A stretch of 64,000 nucleotides of DNA from Aeoliella sp052161615 (GTDB lineage Bacteria; Planctomycetota; Planctomycetia; Pirellulales; Lacipirellulaceae). The DNA lies in assembly GCF_052161615.1 (NCBI RefSeq), contig NZ_CP197417.1, forward strand, positions 682,001 through 746,000, in the 5' to 3' direction. The notes beneath the pieces were generated by a model. The model was not told the DNA's origin. It ran no database searches and saw only the letters and a list, made by a program, of their open reading frames with translations. Positions 24,654 through 33,358 of the stretch are shown one piece after another. The stretch's first letter is position 1, and each line of letters starts with the position of its first letter. The position numbers were made by a program, and so were the translations under genes.

Positions 24654-26552
24654 ATGCAATCGATATTGAACTGGCTAGAGAGTCGGACGGGTTTTCGCGA
24701 AGCAATTCGCTCGGTGCTGTACGAGCGCGTCCCCGGTGGACCCAAGTGGCGATACACGTGGGGCACCGCGCTGGTGTTCGCCGTGGTCGTGCAGTTCATC
24801 ACCGGTGTGTTCCTGTGGATGCATTACAGCCCCAGCACGCAGACGGCTTGGGAGAGCGTGTACTACATCGAACACGAGATGCAGGGTGGCACTTGGCTGC
24901 GAGGCATTCATCATTACACGTCGTCGGCCGTGATGATCCTGATGGCGATCCACCTGCTGCAGGTGGTCATCTACGGCGCGTATCGCGCCCCGCGTGAGGT
25001 GACGCACTGGATTGGCATCGCGATGATGCTGGTGCTGTTCGGGCTGGGGCAGACGGGTTACTTATTGCCCTGGGATCAGCGTGGTTATCAAGCAACCGGC
25101 GTCGCGACGAACATTGCCGGCGTGACTCCTGGTCTCGGGGATCAAGCGCGAGCAATTGCTCTGGGTGGCGACGACTTCGGGCACCACACGCTGACGCGAT
25201 TCTTCGCGCTGCACGCGGGTGTGTTGCCAGCGATCCTGTTATTCCTGGTGGTGCTGCACGTCGCTTCGGTTCGGCGGCATGGCTACACCGAACCCGCCAC
25301 GAAGAGCGACAAACCCGATGGCGTGTACTGGCCCGACCAGGCGCTGCGCGATGGTCTGGTGTGCCTCGCCGTGATAGGGACCGTCATGATGATCACGGCG
25401 TACCGCCCCGCCGAGCTTGGCCCGCCAGCGGATGCATCGATCGCGTTCAACACGGCACGGCCCGAGTGGTACTTCCGCTTTCTGTTCCAAATGCTCAAGT
25501 ACTTCCCCGGTGCGAGCGGCATGTTCGTTGCCTCGCAGTTGATCCCGGGCTTACTGCTGCTGACCTTGGTGCTGATGCCGTTCATCGGCAAGTGGCAACT
25601 CGGCCGGCGGTTCAACGTGATGTTCGTGTGCGCGGTGCTAGCGGGCATCATCGGGTTGACCTACGTCTCGTACCATGAAGACCTCAACGGCGAGACCGAG
25701 AAGTCGCTGCACTACCAATCGGACCTAAGGCTCGCCCACGCCGAGGCCGAGCGGGCGGTGGAGCTTGCGTCGCTGGGCATTCCCGTCGAAGGCTCCCGGC
25801 ATCAGACCCGCAACGATCCGATGATCGCAGGCCGCCGGCTGTTCGAACTGCACTGCGCGTCGTGCCATAGCCACCACGACCCGGCGCTCGAAAATCCGCT
25901 GGACGGTCCGCCACTGCAAACTGTGTTCGTCAAAGAGCCGACTGCCGCCAACCTGTTTGGCTTTGGTAGCCGGGAGTGGATGGAAGGGATGCTCGACGCC
26001 GAGAAGATCGCGGGGCCCGACTATTTCGGCCACACGATCTTTGCCGAAGGCGAGATGGTCGACTGGGTGAACACCAATATTCGCGACACGCTCGAAGAAA
26101 CGCCCGACGAAGAGAAGGAGGCGTTCAAGAAGAAGGTCGCCGCCACGGCGTGGGCCATCTCGTCGCTCGCCCAACTGCCTTACCAGAAGGAAATGGACGC
26201 TCGGGATTCAGCGCAGATCGAGCTCGGTATGGAGCTTGCTCTCAACGAGTTCTCCTGCATCGATTGCCACACCATGGGCGACGAGGAAGTTGGCGCGGGT
26301 CCCGACCTCACGGGCTACGCCAGCGATGAGTGGCTCACCGCGTTCATTCGCGACCCGCAGACCGAGCGGTTCTACTACAGCGAAGACAACTACGACGACC
26401 CCGAGCGCCTGATGCCCGGCTTCGCCACGCATCCCGACACGCCCAGCCTCAACACGCTGACCGACGACGAGATCAGCCTGATCGTCCGTTGGATCCGCCG
26501 CGACTGGCCGGTGGGTGACAAGAAACAATCCGTCGCGGAGGAGAAGAATTAG
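24654..26552 (+). CDS. Cytochrome b fused to two cytochrome c domains
   Basis: A 632-residue protein. Residues 1-340 combine the cytochrome b N- and C-terminal domains. Haem-ligand histidines 86, 100, 187 and 202 have the spacing of cytochrome b6 (14 residues between the second pair), and PEWY at 270-273 marks the quinol site. Residues 390-632 carry two haem-c motifs, CASCH at 401-405 and CIDCH at 535-539, in separate c-type domains. One chain therefore holds the roles of b and c1-like subunits. It is menaquinol-oxidising with the upstream Rieske protein. ATG 24654 is preferred over an upstream TTG. Confidence 0.93.
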   Translation: MQSILNWLESRTGFREAIRSVLYERVPGGPKWRYTWGTALVFAVVVQFITGVFLWMHYSPSTQTAWESVYYIEHEMQGGTWLRGIHHYTSSAVMILMAIHLLQVVIYGAYRAPREVTHWIGIAMMLVLFGLGQTGYLLPWDQRGYQATGVATNIAGVTPGLGDQARAIALGGDDFGHHTLTRFFALHAGVLPAILLFLVVLHVASVRRHGYTEPATKSDKPDGVYWPDQALRDGLVCLAVIGTVMMITAYRPAELGPPADASIAFNTARPEWYFRFLFQMLKYFPGASGMFVASQLIPGLLLLTLVLMPFIGKWQLGRRFNVMFVCAVLAGIIGLTYVSYHEDLNGETEKSLHYQSDLRLAHAEAERAVELASLGIPVEGSRHQTRNDPMIAGRRLFELHCASCHSHHDPALENPLDGPPLQTVFVKEPTAANLFGFGSREWMEGMLDAEKIAGPDYFGHTIFAEGEMVDWVNTNIRDTLEETPDEEKEAFKKKVAATAWAISSLAQLPYQKEMDARDSAQIELGMELALNEFSCIDCHTMGDEEVGAGPDLTGYASDEWLTAFIRDPQTERFYYSEDNYDDPERLMPGFATHPDTPSLNTLTDDEISLIVRWIRRDWPVGDKKQSVAEEKN

Positions 26553-26590
26553 TCGCGGATTGGCGCGGATCAAAGCGGAGAAACGCGAAT

Positions 26591-26962
26591 ATGTTTCAAT
26601 ATAGCTTGCGAACGCTCCTGCTTTCCATGCTTGTCGCGGTACCGGTAGTGGGCGTAAATCTAAGAGTGTCACCGGACGCAGCAAAGTATGGAGTGGAGCC
26701 GCCGAAAAACTACTCCGCGCTCGGCAAGTTCCTACTAATGCGAGGTTGGCCGCTGCCACCCTGGAAGTGCGCAATTTATGGCGCCGACGGGATGAAACGA
26801 CGACTACCGCCTGAAGTAATCTGGGGTGCGTGGCTGGTGAACCTTGTCGTCGCCGCATTGATATTCGCTATTAGTGTGGGCGTTCTACGGAGACTCTTGT
26901 CGACCAAATGGGCATTCGTGTCGAAGACTTGCGATGAATCTCCGCCAAGAGAGATCCATTAG
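26591..26962 (+). CDS. Small 'LRTLL' membrane protein
   Basis: A 123-residue protein beginning MFQYSLRTLLLSMLVAVPVV: a basic start and a hydrophobic span, with a second span at about 78-100. Many short planctomycete membrane proteins open with the pattern F-x-LRTLL; another is at 32921. CGCGGAT-type repeats lie on both sides (26553-26589 and 26963-27035). Function unknown. Confidence 0.65.
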   Translation: MFQYSLRTLLLSMLVAVPVVGVNLRVSPDAAKYGVEPPKNYSALGKFLLMRGWPLPPWKCAIYGADGMKRRLPPEVIWGAWLVNLVVAALIFAISVGVLRRLLSTKWAFVSKTCDESPPREIH

Positions 26963-27035
26963 CGAAGATTAGCGCGGATTAGCGTTCCCAGAATCCGCGT
27001 GCATCCGCCTCGATCCGCGAATATCCGCGACGAGT
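26963..27035. repeat. CGCGGAT repeat block
   Basis: Repeated GCGCGGATTAGCG and CGATCCGCGAATATCCGCG units. With the block at 26553-26589, which reads in the opposite sense, they bracket the 123-residue gene as a long interrupted palindrome. Confidence 0.65.
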
Positions 27036-27140
27036 TCTTTCGCCCCTCAACTCCCTGAAATCGTCAAAGTTTCGCGCGCCACCCGGCCGATGCTAGAAAC
27101 GACGATCTCTTCTTCGACGTGTGTGGGGGCTTGCGCGAGT

Positions 27141-27881
27141 ATGTGGTGCCAGCATTGCGGGCAGGATGTTCCGGCGATTGCCGCCAAAATCGGTGCACCG
27201 GCCGGGTGTTCGCGCTGCGGACGCGTGAGCGACAGCAGCCACCGCGTGGAAGCGATGCGGCCCAAAGAAGCCGCGGTGTCCGAAGAGTGGTCGACCGATC
27301 GGCGGATGCGTCGCATTGGTCGTTCGCTTCGCACGCCACTTCGACTTGCTAGCAGCGATAGTCTTGAAGGAGCGATCCATTGGGTTGATGCCTTCTCGAT
27401 CGTCGACGATCGAATACCAGCTGCCACGACGAACGCCGCGGCACCCGTGCACCGTTCGGTCCGTGGTCGCCGCGCGAGTGAACTTCGCACGCAGTGGGTT
27501 GCATGGTTCGCACTCACCATCGGGCTTGGCCTCGCCACAGGTGGCGTCGTGCTGATGGGGATGGGGCTGTTTAGCGAGTTCCCCGAGTTCTGGCAGTGGG
27601 GAGTCGGGGTAACGCTTGCGGGCCAGGCGTTCCTTATCGGCGGGCTTACACGCGTGCTGATGAGCCTGTGGAACACCAGCCGCGCGGCCGACCATCGCGT
27701 GATCGAGATGCAGCAAGAACTTGCCGAGGTGGGCCGCACTGCCGAAGCGATCATCGCCCAACGGGCTGGCGGCCCGAGCGGCTTCTACGGCGAGCTGGCT
27801 CGCGGCGCAAGCCCGACCATGCTGCTCGCGAACCTTCGCGGGCAAATCGAGCACCTAGCGACTCGGATGCACCAAAACTGA
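27141..27881 (+). CDS. Zinc-ribbon membrane protein, planctomycete type
   Basis: A 246-residue protein starting MWCQHCGQDVPAIAA at ATG 27141 (an ATG 17 codons earlier is possible). The N-terminal CxxC pairs (CQHC and CSRC) form a zinc ribbon. A polar basic middle is followed by two membrane spans at about 135-157 and 167-187, then a helical, coiled-coil-like C-terminus (HRVIEMQQELAEVGRTAEAI). Such ribbon-plus-two-helix proteins recur in planctomycetes, with no known role. Confidence 0.7.
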   Translation: MWCQHCGQDVPAIAAKIGAPAGCSRCGRVSDSSHRVEAMRPKEAAVSEEWSTDRRMRRIGRSLRTPLRLASSDSLEGAIHWVDAFSIVDDRIPAATTNAAAPVHRSVRGRRASELRTQWVAWFALTIGLGLATGGVVLMGMGLFSEFPEFWQWGVGVTLAGQAFLIGGLTRVLMSLWNTSRAADHRVIEMQQELAEVGRTAEAIIAQRAGGPSGFYGELARGASPTMLLANLRGQIEHLATRMHQN

Positions 27882-27909
27882 TTGTGCCTCCACAATTCAT
27901 GTGGAAACC

Positions 27910-28590
27910 CTATTCGGTGCCCCAGCGATCAATCAGGCCATTCTCGATTTCTAGCTGATCCAGAATCCGCGCCACGACAAAGTCGATTAGATCTTTGACC
28001 GATTCGACACCGTGGTACCAGCCGGGGGAGGCGGGGAGCACCACGGCACCGGCTTCGGTGGCGCGGCGCATGTTGTCGATCGCGGGGAGCGATAGCGGTG
28101 TCTCGCGGGGCACGAGTACGAGTTTGCGGCGTTCTTTGAGATGCACTTCGGCGGCGCGTTGGATCAAGTTGCTCGCCGAACCCGCGGCGATCGCGCTGAG
28201 CGTGGTGCCCGAGCATGGGCAGACGACCATGCCCCCGGTGAGGAAAGAGCCACTCGCCATCGGCGACATGAAATCGCGGTAGCCGAAGTAATGCAGCTTC
28301 CCCTTGCGAACCATGCCGCTGCCGAGGACGTTGCTGTCGCCGGTCGAGACTTCGGTGATGTCGGCGATGGTTTTGCCACTCGAAGAGCGACCAGCCCCCA
28401 GCAGCAAGCTGTCGGCATGAAAGTCGTCGAGGTCGACGTGCAGGTCGAGCTCCTGCCGAATCACTTCGCGACCCGACGGGCTGATCGATAGGTAGACATC
28501 GCGTCCGGCGATAAGCAGCACTTCGATCAACCGCACAGCATACGCCGCGCCGCTCGCCCCCGTGATACCAACAACAACCGGCTTCTTCAT
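27910..28590 (-). CDS. ubiX: UbiX-like flavin prenyltransferase
   Basis: Builds prenylated FMN, the cofactor of UbiD-type decarboxylases. The 226-residue protein has the flavoprotein motif GITGASGAAYAVRLIE at the N-terminus, the central SMASGSF/PCSGTTLSAIAAG block (the family S-x-A-x-G and CSM-type region) and VPRETPLSLPAIDNM. In organisms using the futalosine route a UbiX/UbiD pair decarboxylates a menaquinone precursor, which would fit mqnE, the UbiA-family enzyme and the methyltransferase in this window. Confidence 0.93.
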   Translation of the reverse strand: MKKPVVVGITGASGAAYAVRLIEVLLIAGRDVYLSISPSGREVIRQELDLHVDLDDFHADSLLLGAGRSSSGKTIADITEVSTGDSNVLGSGMVRKGKLHYFGYRDFMSPMASGSFLTGGMVVCPCSGTTLSAIAAGSASNLIQRAAEVHLKERRKLVLVPRETPLSLPAIDNMRRATEAGAVVLPASPGWYHGVESVKDLIDFVVARILDQLEIENGLIDRWGTE

Positions 28591-28591
28591 T

Positions 28592-28862
28592 CGTACAACG
28601 GAGTATATTCCGTTACCTAAATAGGATTAACCACAGAGGGCACGGAGGACGCAGAGAAATCAAGAAAGGTAAGAATGGGACGCGGATGAACGCGGATTTG
28701 TTTCTCTTTGATTTAATCTTTGCTGAGATAGAAGTAGCGACTTGACTCAATCAGCTTACATATTGAACTCTTCACTCCTGATCCGCGCAACTCCTGCCAA
28801 ATCCGCGTGATCCGCGTCCTATTCTTTTTCCTCCCGTGTCCTCCGTGCTCTCCGTGGTAAGT
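28592..28862. repeat. AACGGAGT palindrome followed by nested CGCGGAT palindrome
   Basis: 28592-28617 is a compact palindrome ACAACGGAGTATATTCCGTT one base upstream of the ubiX start codon. At 28630-28862 an outer pair (CCACAGAGGGCACGGAGGAC against GTCCTCCGTGCTCTCCGTGG) encloses an inner pair (GACGCGGATGAACGCGGATT against AATCCGCGTGATCCGCGTCC). No gene is seen between ubiX and the methyltransferase. Confidence 0.75.
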
Positions 28863-28888
28863 CAGTAATTAATAATGCAAGCTCCGTT

Positions 28889-29620
28889 CTACGGTTTCTC
28901 ACCTACGTACAGCGTCGCGATGCCAAACGTCATGGGATAGAACCGGACGTTCTTCAGGCCGGCGGCTTCCATTCGCTCGGTGAGCTCTTCGTACTGCAGG
29001 AACTTGCCGACACTTTCGGGCAGGTACTCGTAGGCAGCGGAGTTGTTTCGCATCAGCACTTGACCAATGCGTGGCAGGACGTTGCGGAAGTACCAGCCGT
29101 AGAGACCCTTCATCGGTTGGTAGCGGGGCGTCGTGAATTCGAGCACCGCCACTTTGCCGCCGGGCTTGCAGCACCGCGTCATCTCGGCGAGTCCGCGATC
29201 GGTATCCGCCACGTTGCGAAGGCCAAACGCGACGCTGACGATTTGAAACTCGTTGTCCGGCAGTGGCAGGTTTTCGGTGTCCCCTTCGACGAAGTCGATG
29301 CGATGGTCGCTGCCACGCCGGCGACTCTTCACTTCGCCAAGCTCGAGCATCTCGGGGCAAAAGTCAGCCGCCACGATGGGGAGCTTGCCGTGCGCTGCCT
29401 TATCAAACGCAATGGCAAGGTCTCCGGTGCCCGTGCAGACATCAAGGATCGGCCCGCCATTCGCCACCGGCTTCACCTTCCGCACGGTCCGCCATCGCCA
29501 GTAGCGATCGACGTTCATCGAGAGCAGGTGATTCAAGAAGTCGTACCGCGGCGCGATCTCGCCAAACATCCGGCGAACCCGCGACGACGACTTATCAATG
29601 GTGGCAGCGGTGGTAGTCAT
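28889..29620 (-). CDS. menG: Demethylmenaquinone methyltransferase
   Basis: Last step of menaquinone synthesis: SAM-dependent C-methylation. The 243-residue UbiE/MenG-family protein has RVRRMFGEIAPRYDFLNHLL (family signature 1) and the SAM motif ILDVCTGTGDLAI. It also has the second signature RCCKPGGKVAVLEFTTPR. Its C-terminus YEELTERMEAAGLKNVRFYP is normal. As no ubiquinone genes are visible and mqnE is present, menaquinone is the likely product. Confidence 0.95.
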   Translation of the reverse strand: MTTTAATIDKSSSRVRRMFGEIAPRYDFLNHLLSMNVDRYWRWRTVRKVKPVANGGPILDVCTGTGDLAIAFDKAAHGKLPIVAADFCPEMLELGEVKSRRRGSDHRIDFVEGDTENLPLPDNEFQIVSVAFGLRNVADTDRGLAEMTRCCKPGGKVAVLEFTTPRYQPMKGLYGWYFRNVLPRIGQVLMRNNSAAYEYLPESVGKFLQYEELTERMEAAGLKNVRFYPMTFGIATLYVGEKP

Positions 29621-29648
29621 GGTGGACGTCGAAAGGCAGTGAAGAATC

Positions 29649-29762
29649 AGTCGCGGATGGGCACGGATCGAAGCGGGTTACACGCGGATTCTTATTGGGG
29701 GGGCTAACGAGCTCATCATCCGCGATTCTCCGCTTCAATCGGCGCAAATCCGCGACGAATTC
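29649..29762. repeat. CGCGGAT palindrome
   Basis: TCGCGGATGGGCACGGATCG at the left faces CAAATCCGCGACGAAT at the right, with further GCGGAT/ATCCGC pairs inside. About 115 bp, filling the gap between the divergent menG and comB genes. Confidence 0.7.
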
Positions 29763-29838
29763 CCGGCTCTAACGCAGTGGGCTTCGGTAGGGTCTAATAG
29801 AGCAGCAATTCGTTCTAACTTCTACGGTCTTGCCTGCC

Positions 29839-30591
29839 ATGCCTTCGCTTTACGTTCATTATTTGCCGCAGTTTTGTGCCGAGCACGATTTGGCGGACGT
29901 GGCCGTGGTGGTGATCGACCAACTACGGGCCTCCAGCACGGTGTGCCACGCCCTGGCCGCCGGGGCGAAGGACGTCGTGCCCTTCGTCGAGGTCGACGCG
30001 GTGCTGGCGGCGGCCGGCGACTACGACCGCAGCCAGGTGCTGCTTGGCGGCGAGCGGGGGGGCGAGCTGATCCCGGGGTTCGACCTCGGCAACTCTCCCT
30101 CGGACTATACGCCCGACGTCGTGTTCGGCAAGCGAATCCTATTCACGACCACCAACGGCACCCGGGCAATCAACCACGCCCGCCTCGCCTCGCGAGTGAT
30201 CATGGGCTCGGCGGTGAACCTTTCGGCGCTGGTCGACGAACTGTTGGACGAACCGGTCGTGCATGTTCTCTGCGCGGGGACGGGCGGCCACGTCTCGCGT
30301 GACGACCTGTTGATCGCCGGCGCGCTGGCCGATGCTTTCGCGGCGCGTGGCGAGTGGACGCTCAACGAAGGAGCCCAAGCCACTCGCGGTGAGTGGAACG
30401 AACTGGTAACGAGCGCGAAGGCATACGGCCGTTCGCTCGACGCGCAGCTCGCCCTGGAACTCCGCGAAACCCCCGGCGGCAAGAACCTGCTGGAGATCGG
30501 CCACGACGAAGATTTGGTCGTGTGCGCAATGATCGACTCGAAACCGGTGGTGCCCGAACTTGATCGGGGGGCGGGGTGTCTTCGGTTGTAG
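29839..30591 (+). CDS. comB: 2-phosphosulfolactate phosphatase family protein
   Basis: A 250-residue ComB-family protein from ATG 29839. Conserved motifs include VVVIDQLRASSTVCHALAAG, LGGERGGELIPGFDLGNSP, FTTTNGTRAINHA and LCAGTGGHVSRDDLL. ComB dephosphorylates 2-phosphosulfolactate in coenzyme M synthesis in methanogens. Bacterial homologues are common where coenzyme M is not known, so the reaction in this organism is uncertain. Monocistronic. Confidence 0.9.
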   Translation: MPSLYVHYLPQFCAEHDLADVAVVVIDQLRASSTVCHALAAGAKDVVPFVEVDAVLAAAGDYDRSQVLLGGERGGELIPGFDLGNSPSDYTPDVVFGKRILFTTTNGTRAINHARLASRVIMGSAVNLSALVDELLDEPVVHVLCAGTGGHVSRDDLLIAGALADAFAARGEWTLNEGAQATRGEWNELVTSAKAYGRSLDAQLALELRETPGGKNLLEIGHDEDLVVCAMIDSKPVVPELDRGAGCLRL

Positions 30592-30617
30592 AGGGGGTGT
30601 GCGATAGAGCAATTTTC

Positions 30618-30645
30618 TCCGGGCGCTTACGCTTCCGGCTCGCCT
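30618..30645 (-). repeat. GGCGAGCCGG family repeat
   Basis: A 28-bp unit (AGGCGAGCCGGAAGCGTAAG when read on the minus strand, then CGCCCGGA) containing a GCGxxAGCGC-like core. A second copy in the opposite orientation is at 52282-52309. Confidence 0.65.
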
Positions 30646-30714
30646 TGAGTTGAGGTCATAAAGTATCGTACGCTAACCTCAAGTTTCGAACGAATCCCGG
30701 AGGGAGAACCACTT

Positions 30715-31083
30715 ATGAAGATCGACATTATCGGCGTTTACCGTGTTAAGTCGCGCCAACCTTGTCACCTCATAGAGTTGCATATCTCCAATCATCGTGG
30801 TCCATTAGATGTCGGAGCGTTTACGCAAGAATGGCCCGACAAGGATCGCGGTAGTTGGCAATGTCCGTGGGATGAACGGGTGCTGGACAGTGAAGGCAAG
30901 TCCGATTTGCTTGGTCAGTATCCGAGAAACATCGTCGTCGACGAAGAGTTGCGACTGACGTTCTTCATGCACTATCTCAACTGGGACTTTCCGTTGATTA
31001 CGCCTGCAGGAGAACTGGAGCTTCCCGACTCGTGTGAGCCACCTGCGCGGCTGAGCTTCATTCAATATGAGGAACCGGATTGA
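30715..31083 (+). CDS. Hypothetical protein
   Basis: A 122-residue acidic soluble protein starting MKIDIIGVYRVKSRQPCHLI at ATG 30715 with GGAGGGAG upstream, a strong ribosome binding site. Predicted beta-rich. No signal or membrane segment, no recognised motif. Its base composition is lower in GC than glyS and comB on either side. Probably genuine from the start site and codon pattern; function unknown. Confidence 0.65.
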   Translation: MKIDIIGVYRVKSRQPCHLIELHISNHRGPLDVGAFTQEWPDKDRGSWQCPWDERVLDSEGKSDLLGQYPRNIVVDEELRLTFFMHYLNWDFPLITPAGELELPDSCEPPARLSFIQYEEPD

Positions 31084-31207
31084 GATAACGTACGCTTGTG
31101 GAGATTGCAGTGTCTTCACGCCCCTCGCCGCATCTCTCGACCACCGGTAGAATGCGTGTTTTCGCCCTTTTCGCTCCCTGCGTTTCATATCGAGCCGAGG
31201 CTTCCCA

Positions 31208-32809
31208 ATGGACATGGAAAAGATCGTATCGCTCTGCCGCCGTCGCGGTTTCTTGTTTCAGTCGAGCGAAATCTACGGCGGTTTGAACGGCTTTTGGGAT
31301 TACGGACCATTGGGCGTGGAGCTCAAGCGGAACGTCAAAGAAGCGTGGTGGCAGGACATGGTCACCCGCCACGACGACCTCGATACACTCCCCGGCGCGC
31401 CGACCAGCTACGAAATGTGCGGCCTCGATTGCACGATCATCATGCACCCGCAGGTGTGGAAGTGCAGTGGCCACTTCGACCTGTTCGTCGACAAGATGGT
31501 CGACTGTCGCGAGTCGAAGAAGCGTTACCGCTACGATCAGGTTCGCGGACGTTGGGCCGAGTATCGCGATCAGAAACTGTTCGTCACGACGATGGCCGAG
31601 GACGAAGAACCTGATATCGAGCGGCGTGCACTCAAACACTTCAAGCTCCGCACGAAGGATGCCGAACAACTGAAATGGGATGGACCGGTGACGACGCTGG
31701 ACAAGATTGGCGAGGTCACCCAGGCCTTGGGTCCTGATGCCAGCGAGCCGGGCACGCTGACCGAGCCGCGCGACTTCAACCTGATGTTCCCCACGACCAT
31801 CGGCGCACTCGCAGGTGAAGAAGGCCGAGCGTTCCTGCGCCCCGAAACGGCCCAAGGTATCTTCGTGAACTTCAAGAACGTGTGCGACAGCACGCGGGTT
31901 CGGATTCCGTTTGGCATCGCGCAGGTTGGTAAGAGCTTCCGCAACGAAATCACGCCACGGAACTTCACGTTCCGCTCGCGGGAGTTTGAGCAGATGGAGA
32001 TTGAGTTCTTCTGCCATCCCGAGTCGTCAAAACAGTGGTACCAGTACTGGCGCGATCGCCGGTTCAAGTGGTACTTGGATCACGGGCTGGCCGAAGGCCG
32101 ACTGCAACTCCGCGATCACGACCCAGACGAACTGAGCCACTACTCCACCGGCACGGCGGACATTGAGTACGCCTTCCCGTTCCTGCCCGAGGGTGAGTAT
32201 GGTGAGCTCGAAGGCATCGCGCATCGTGGCGACTTCGACCTTCGCAGCCACATGGAAGGAAAGCTCGACCCCAAAAGCTGCCCGCTGACTGTCGAACTGG
32301 GCGAGGATGGCAAGCCGGTGCATCGTGGATCGGGGCGTGACTTGACGTACCGCGACGACATCACCAACGAGCGTTTCACGCCGCACGTCATCGAGCCCTC
32401 GGCCGGTGCCGACCGCGCGACGCTCGCCTTCCTGTGCGAGGCCTACACCGAGGACGAAGCGCCGGACGAGAATGGCAAGATGCAAACCCGCACGGTGATG
32501 AAGTTCCACCCACGCCTCGCGCCGGTGAAAGCCGCCATCTTCCCGCTGGTGAAGAAGGACGGAATGCCGGAAGTCGCCAAGGATCTGTACCGCGCGCTCA
32601 AGGCGAAGTTCCCGGTGTTCTACGACGAGAAGGGTGCGGTCGGTCGTCGCTACCGCCGCCAAGACGAAGCCGGCACGCCGTATTGCATTACCATCGACGG
32701 CGACACGCTCACCGACAAGACCGTCACGATCCGCGACCGCGACTCGCTAGAACAGGTGCGTGTGAAGCTCGACGACGTGGTGGGCGAGATCGAATCGCGG
32801 ATGCGGTAG
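31208..32809 (+). CDS. glyS: Glycyl-tRNA synthetase
   Basis: Class II synthetase charging tRNA-Gly, of the single-chain alpha2 type found in eukaryotes, archaea and some bacteria. The 533 residues have the N-terminal FLFQSSEIYGGLNGFWDYGP and motif 2 VGKSFRNEITPRNFTFRSRE. Motif 3 lies in VIEPSAGADRATLAFL, and there is a C-terminal anticodon-binding domain (LAPVKAAIFPLVKKDGM). An ATG two codons later is also possible. No T-box leader was recognised. Confidence 0.97.
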   Translation: MDMEKIVSLCRRRGFLFQSSEIYGGLNGFWDYGPLGVELKRNVKEAWWQDMVTRHDDLDTLPGAPTSYEMCGLDCTIIMHPQVWKCSGHFDLFVDKMVDCRESKKRYRYDQVRGRWAEYRDQKLFVTTMAEDEEPDIERRALKHFKLRTKDAEQLKWDGPVTTLDKIGEVTQALGPDASEPGTLTEPRDFNLMFPTTIGALAGEEGRAFLRPETAQGIFVNFKNVCDSTRVRIPFGIAQVGKSFRNEITPRNFTFRSREFEQMEIEFFCHPESSKQWYQYWRDRRFKWYLDHGLAEGRLQLRDHDPDELSHYSTGTADIEYAFPFLPEGEYGELEGIAHRGDFDLRSHMEGKLDPKSCPLTVELGEDGKPVHRGSGRDLTYRDDITNERFTPHVIEPSAGADRATLAFLCEAYTEDEAPDENGKMQTRTVMKFHPRLAPVKAAIFPLVKKDGMPEVAKDLYRALKAKFPVFYDEKGAVGRRYRRQDEAGTPYCITIDGDTLTDKTVTIRDRDSLEQVRVKLDDVVGEIESRMR

Positions 32810-32819
32810 GATACGAATT

Positions 32820-32866
32820 CGTCGCGGATGCTCGCGGATCGGGGCGGATACGCGCGGATCAAAACC
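32820..32866 (+). repeat. CGCGGAT repeat block, half
   Basis: Three or four CGCGGAT units in a row directly after glyS. The inverted partner block seen for the other CGCGGAT elements is missing here; a different repeat follows the next gene. Confidence 0.55.
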
Positions 32867-32920
32867 TCCATGCTTCGCAATTCGCCCTAGCCCATGACGG
32901 AAGTCTTGGGTTTTGCAGCC

Positions 32921-33208
32921 ATGCCACGTTTCAATCTACGCACGTTGCTGACCTCGGTAACGGCGTTCTGCGTCGTGCTGAGTGTGTGGTTGTTGCTGGT
33001 AACCTCACTGGTCGAATCCCACCTAACTCTCCGGTTCAGCGTAGCAATCGGAGCCTTCGCTGCCGTGGGCGTGACACTTGCAATCAATCAACATCAACCC
33101 TCCGAAAGCCAACAACCAATACTCGCCGAGGCCGTACTCCTCTCGGCAATGTGCCTCATGATTTCGGCGATGACGGTTCCAATGGCGATGTTGATGTTTG
33201 GTGATTGA
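32921..33208 (+). CDS. Small 'LRTLL' membrane protein
   Basis: A 95-residue protein beginning MPRFNLRTLLTSVTAFCVVL at ATG 32921 (an upstream ATG adds nine residues that are encoded by a repeat). Three hydrophobic spans at about 11-32, 40-56 and 72-92. It shares the F-x-LRTLL-x-S opening with the protein at 26591 and, like it, lies between repeat blocks. Function unknown. Confidence 0.6.
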   Translation: MPRFNLRTLLTSVTAFCVVLSVWLLLVTSLVESHLTLRFSVAIGAFAAVGVTLAINQHQPSESQQPILAEAVLLSAMCLMISAMTVPMAMLMFGD

Positions 33209-33241
33209 ACGAATTCGGAACTCAGCAGTGCTCCCCACGAT

Positions 33242-33331
33242 TAGCCCATGACGGGAGTCTTGGGTTTTGATCGATACGTACGCATTGCGATTCAGATCGC
33301 GCCGAAACCTACGACTCCCGTCGTGGGCTAG
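33242..33331. repeat. TAGCCCATGACGGGAGTC inverted pair
   Basis: A 28-bp unit at 33242-33269 faces an inverted relative at about 33304-33331 across a 34-bp spacer. A third copy of the unit is at 32887-32914, where it overlaps a possible alternative start of the preceding small gene. Confidence 0.75.
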
Positions 33332-33358
33332 GGGTTTGAACAATGCGATTGTTCCCAC

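Noticed and set aside
31058..32017. A 319-codon frame antisense to glyS
   Set aside because: Shadow of the synthetase gene, which is intact.
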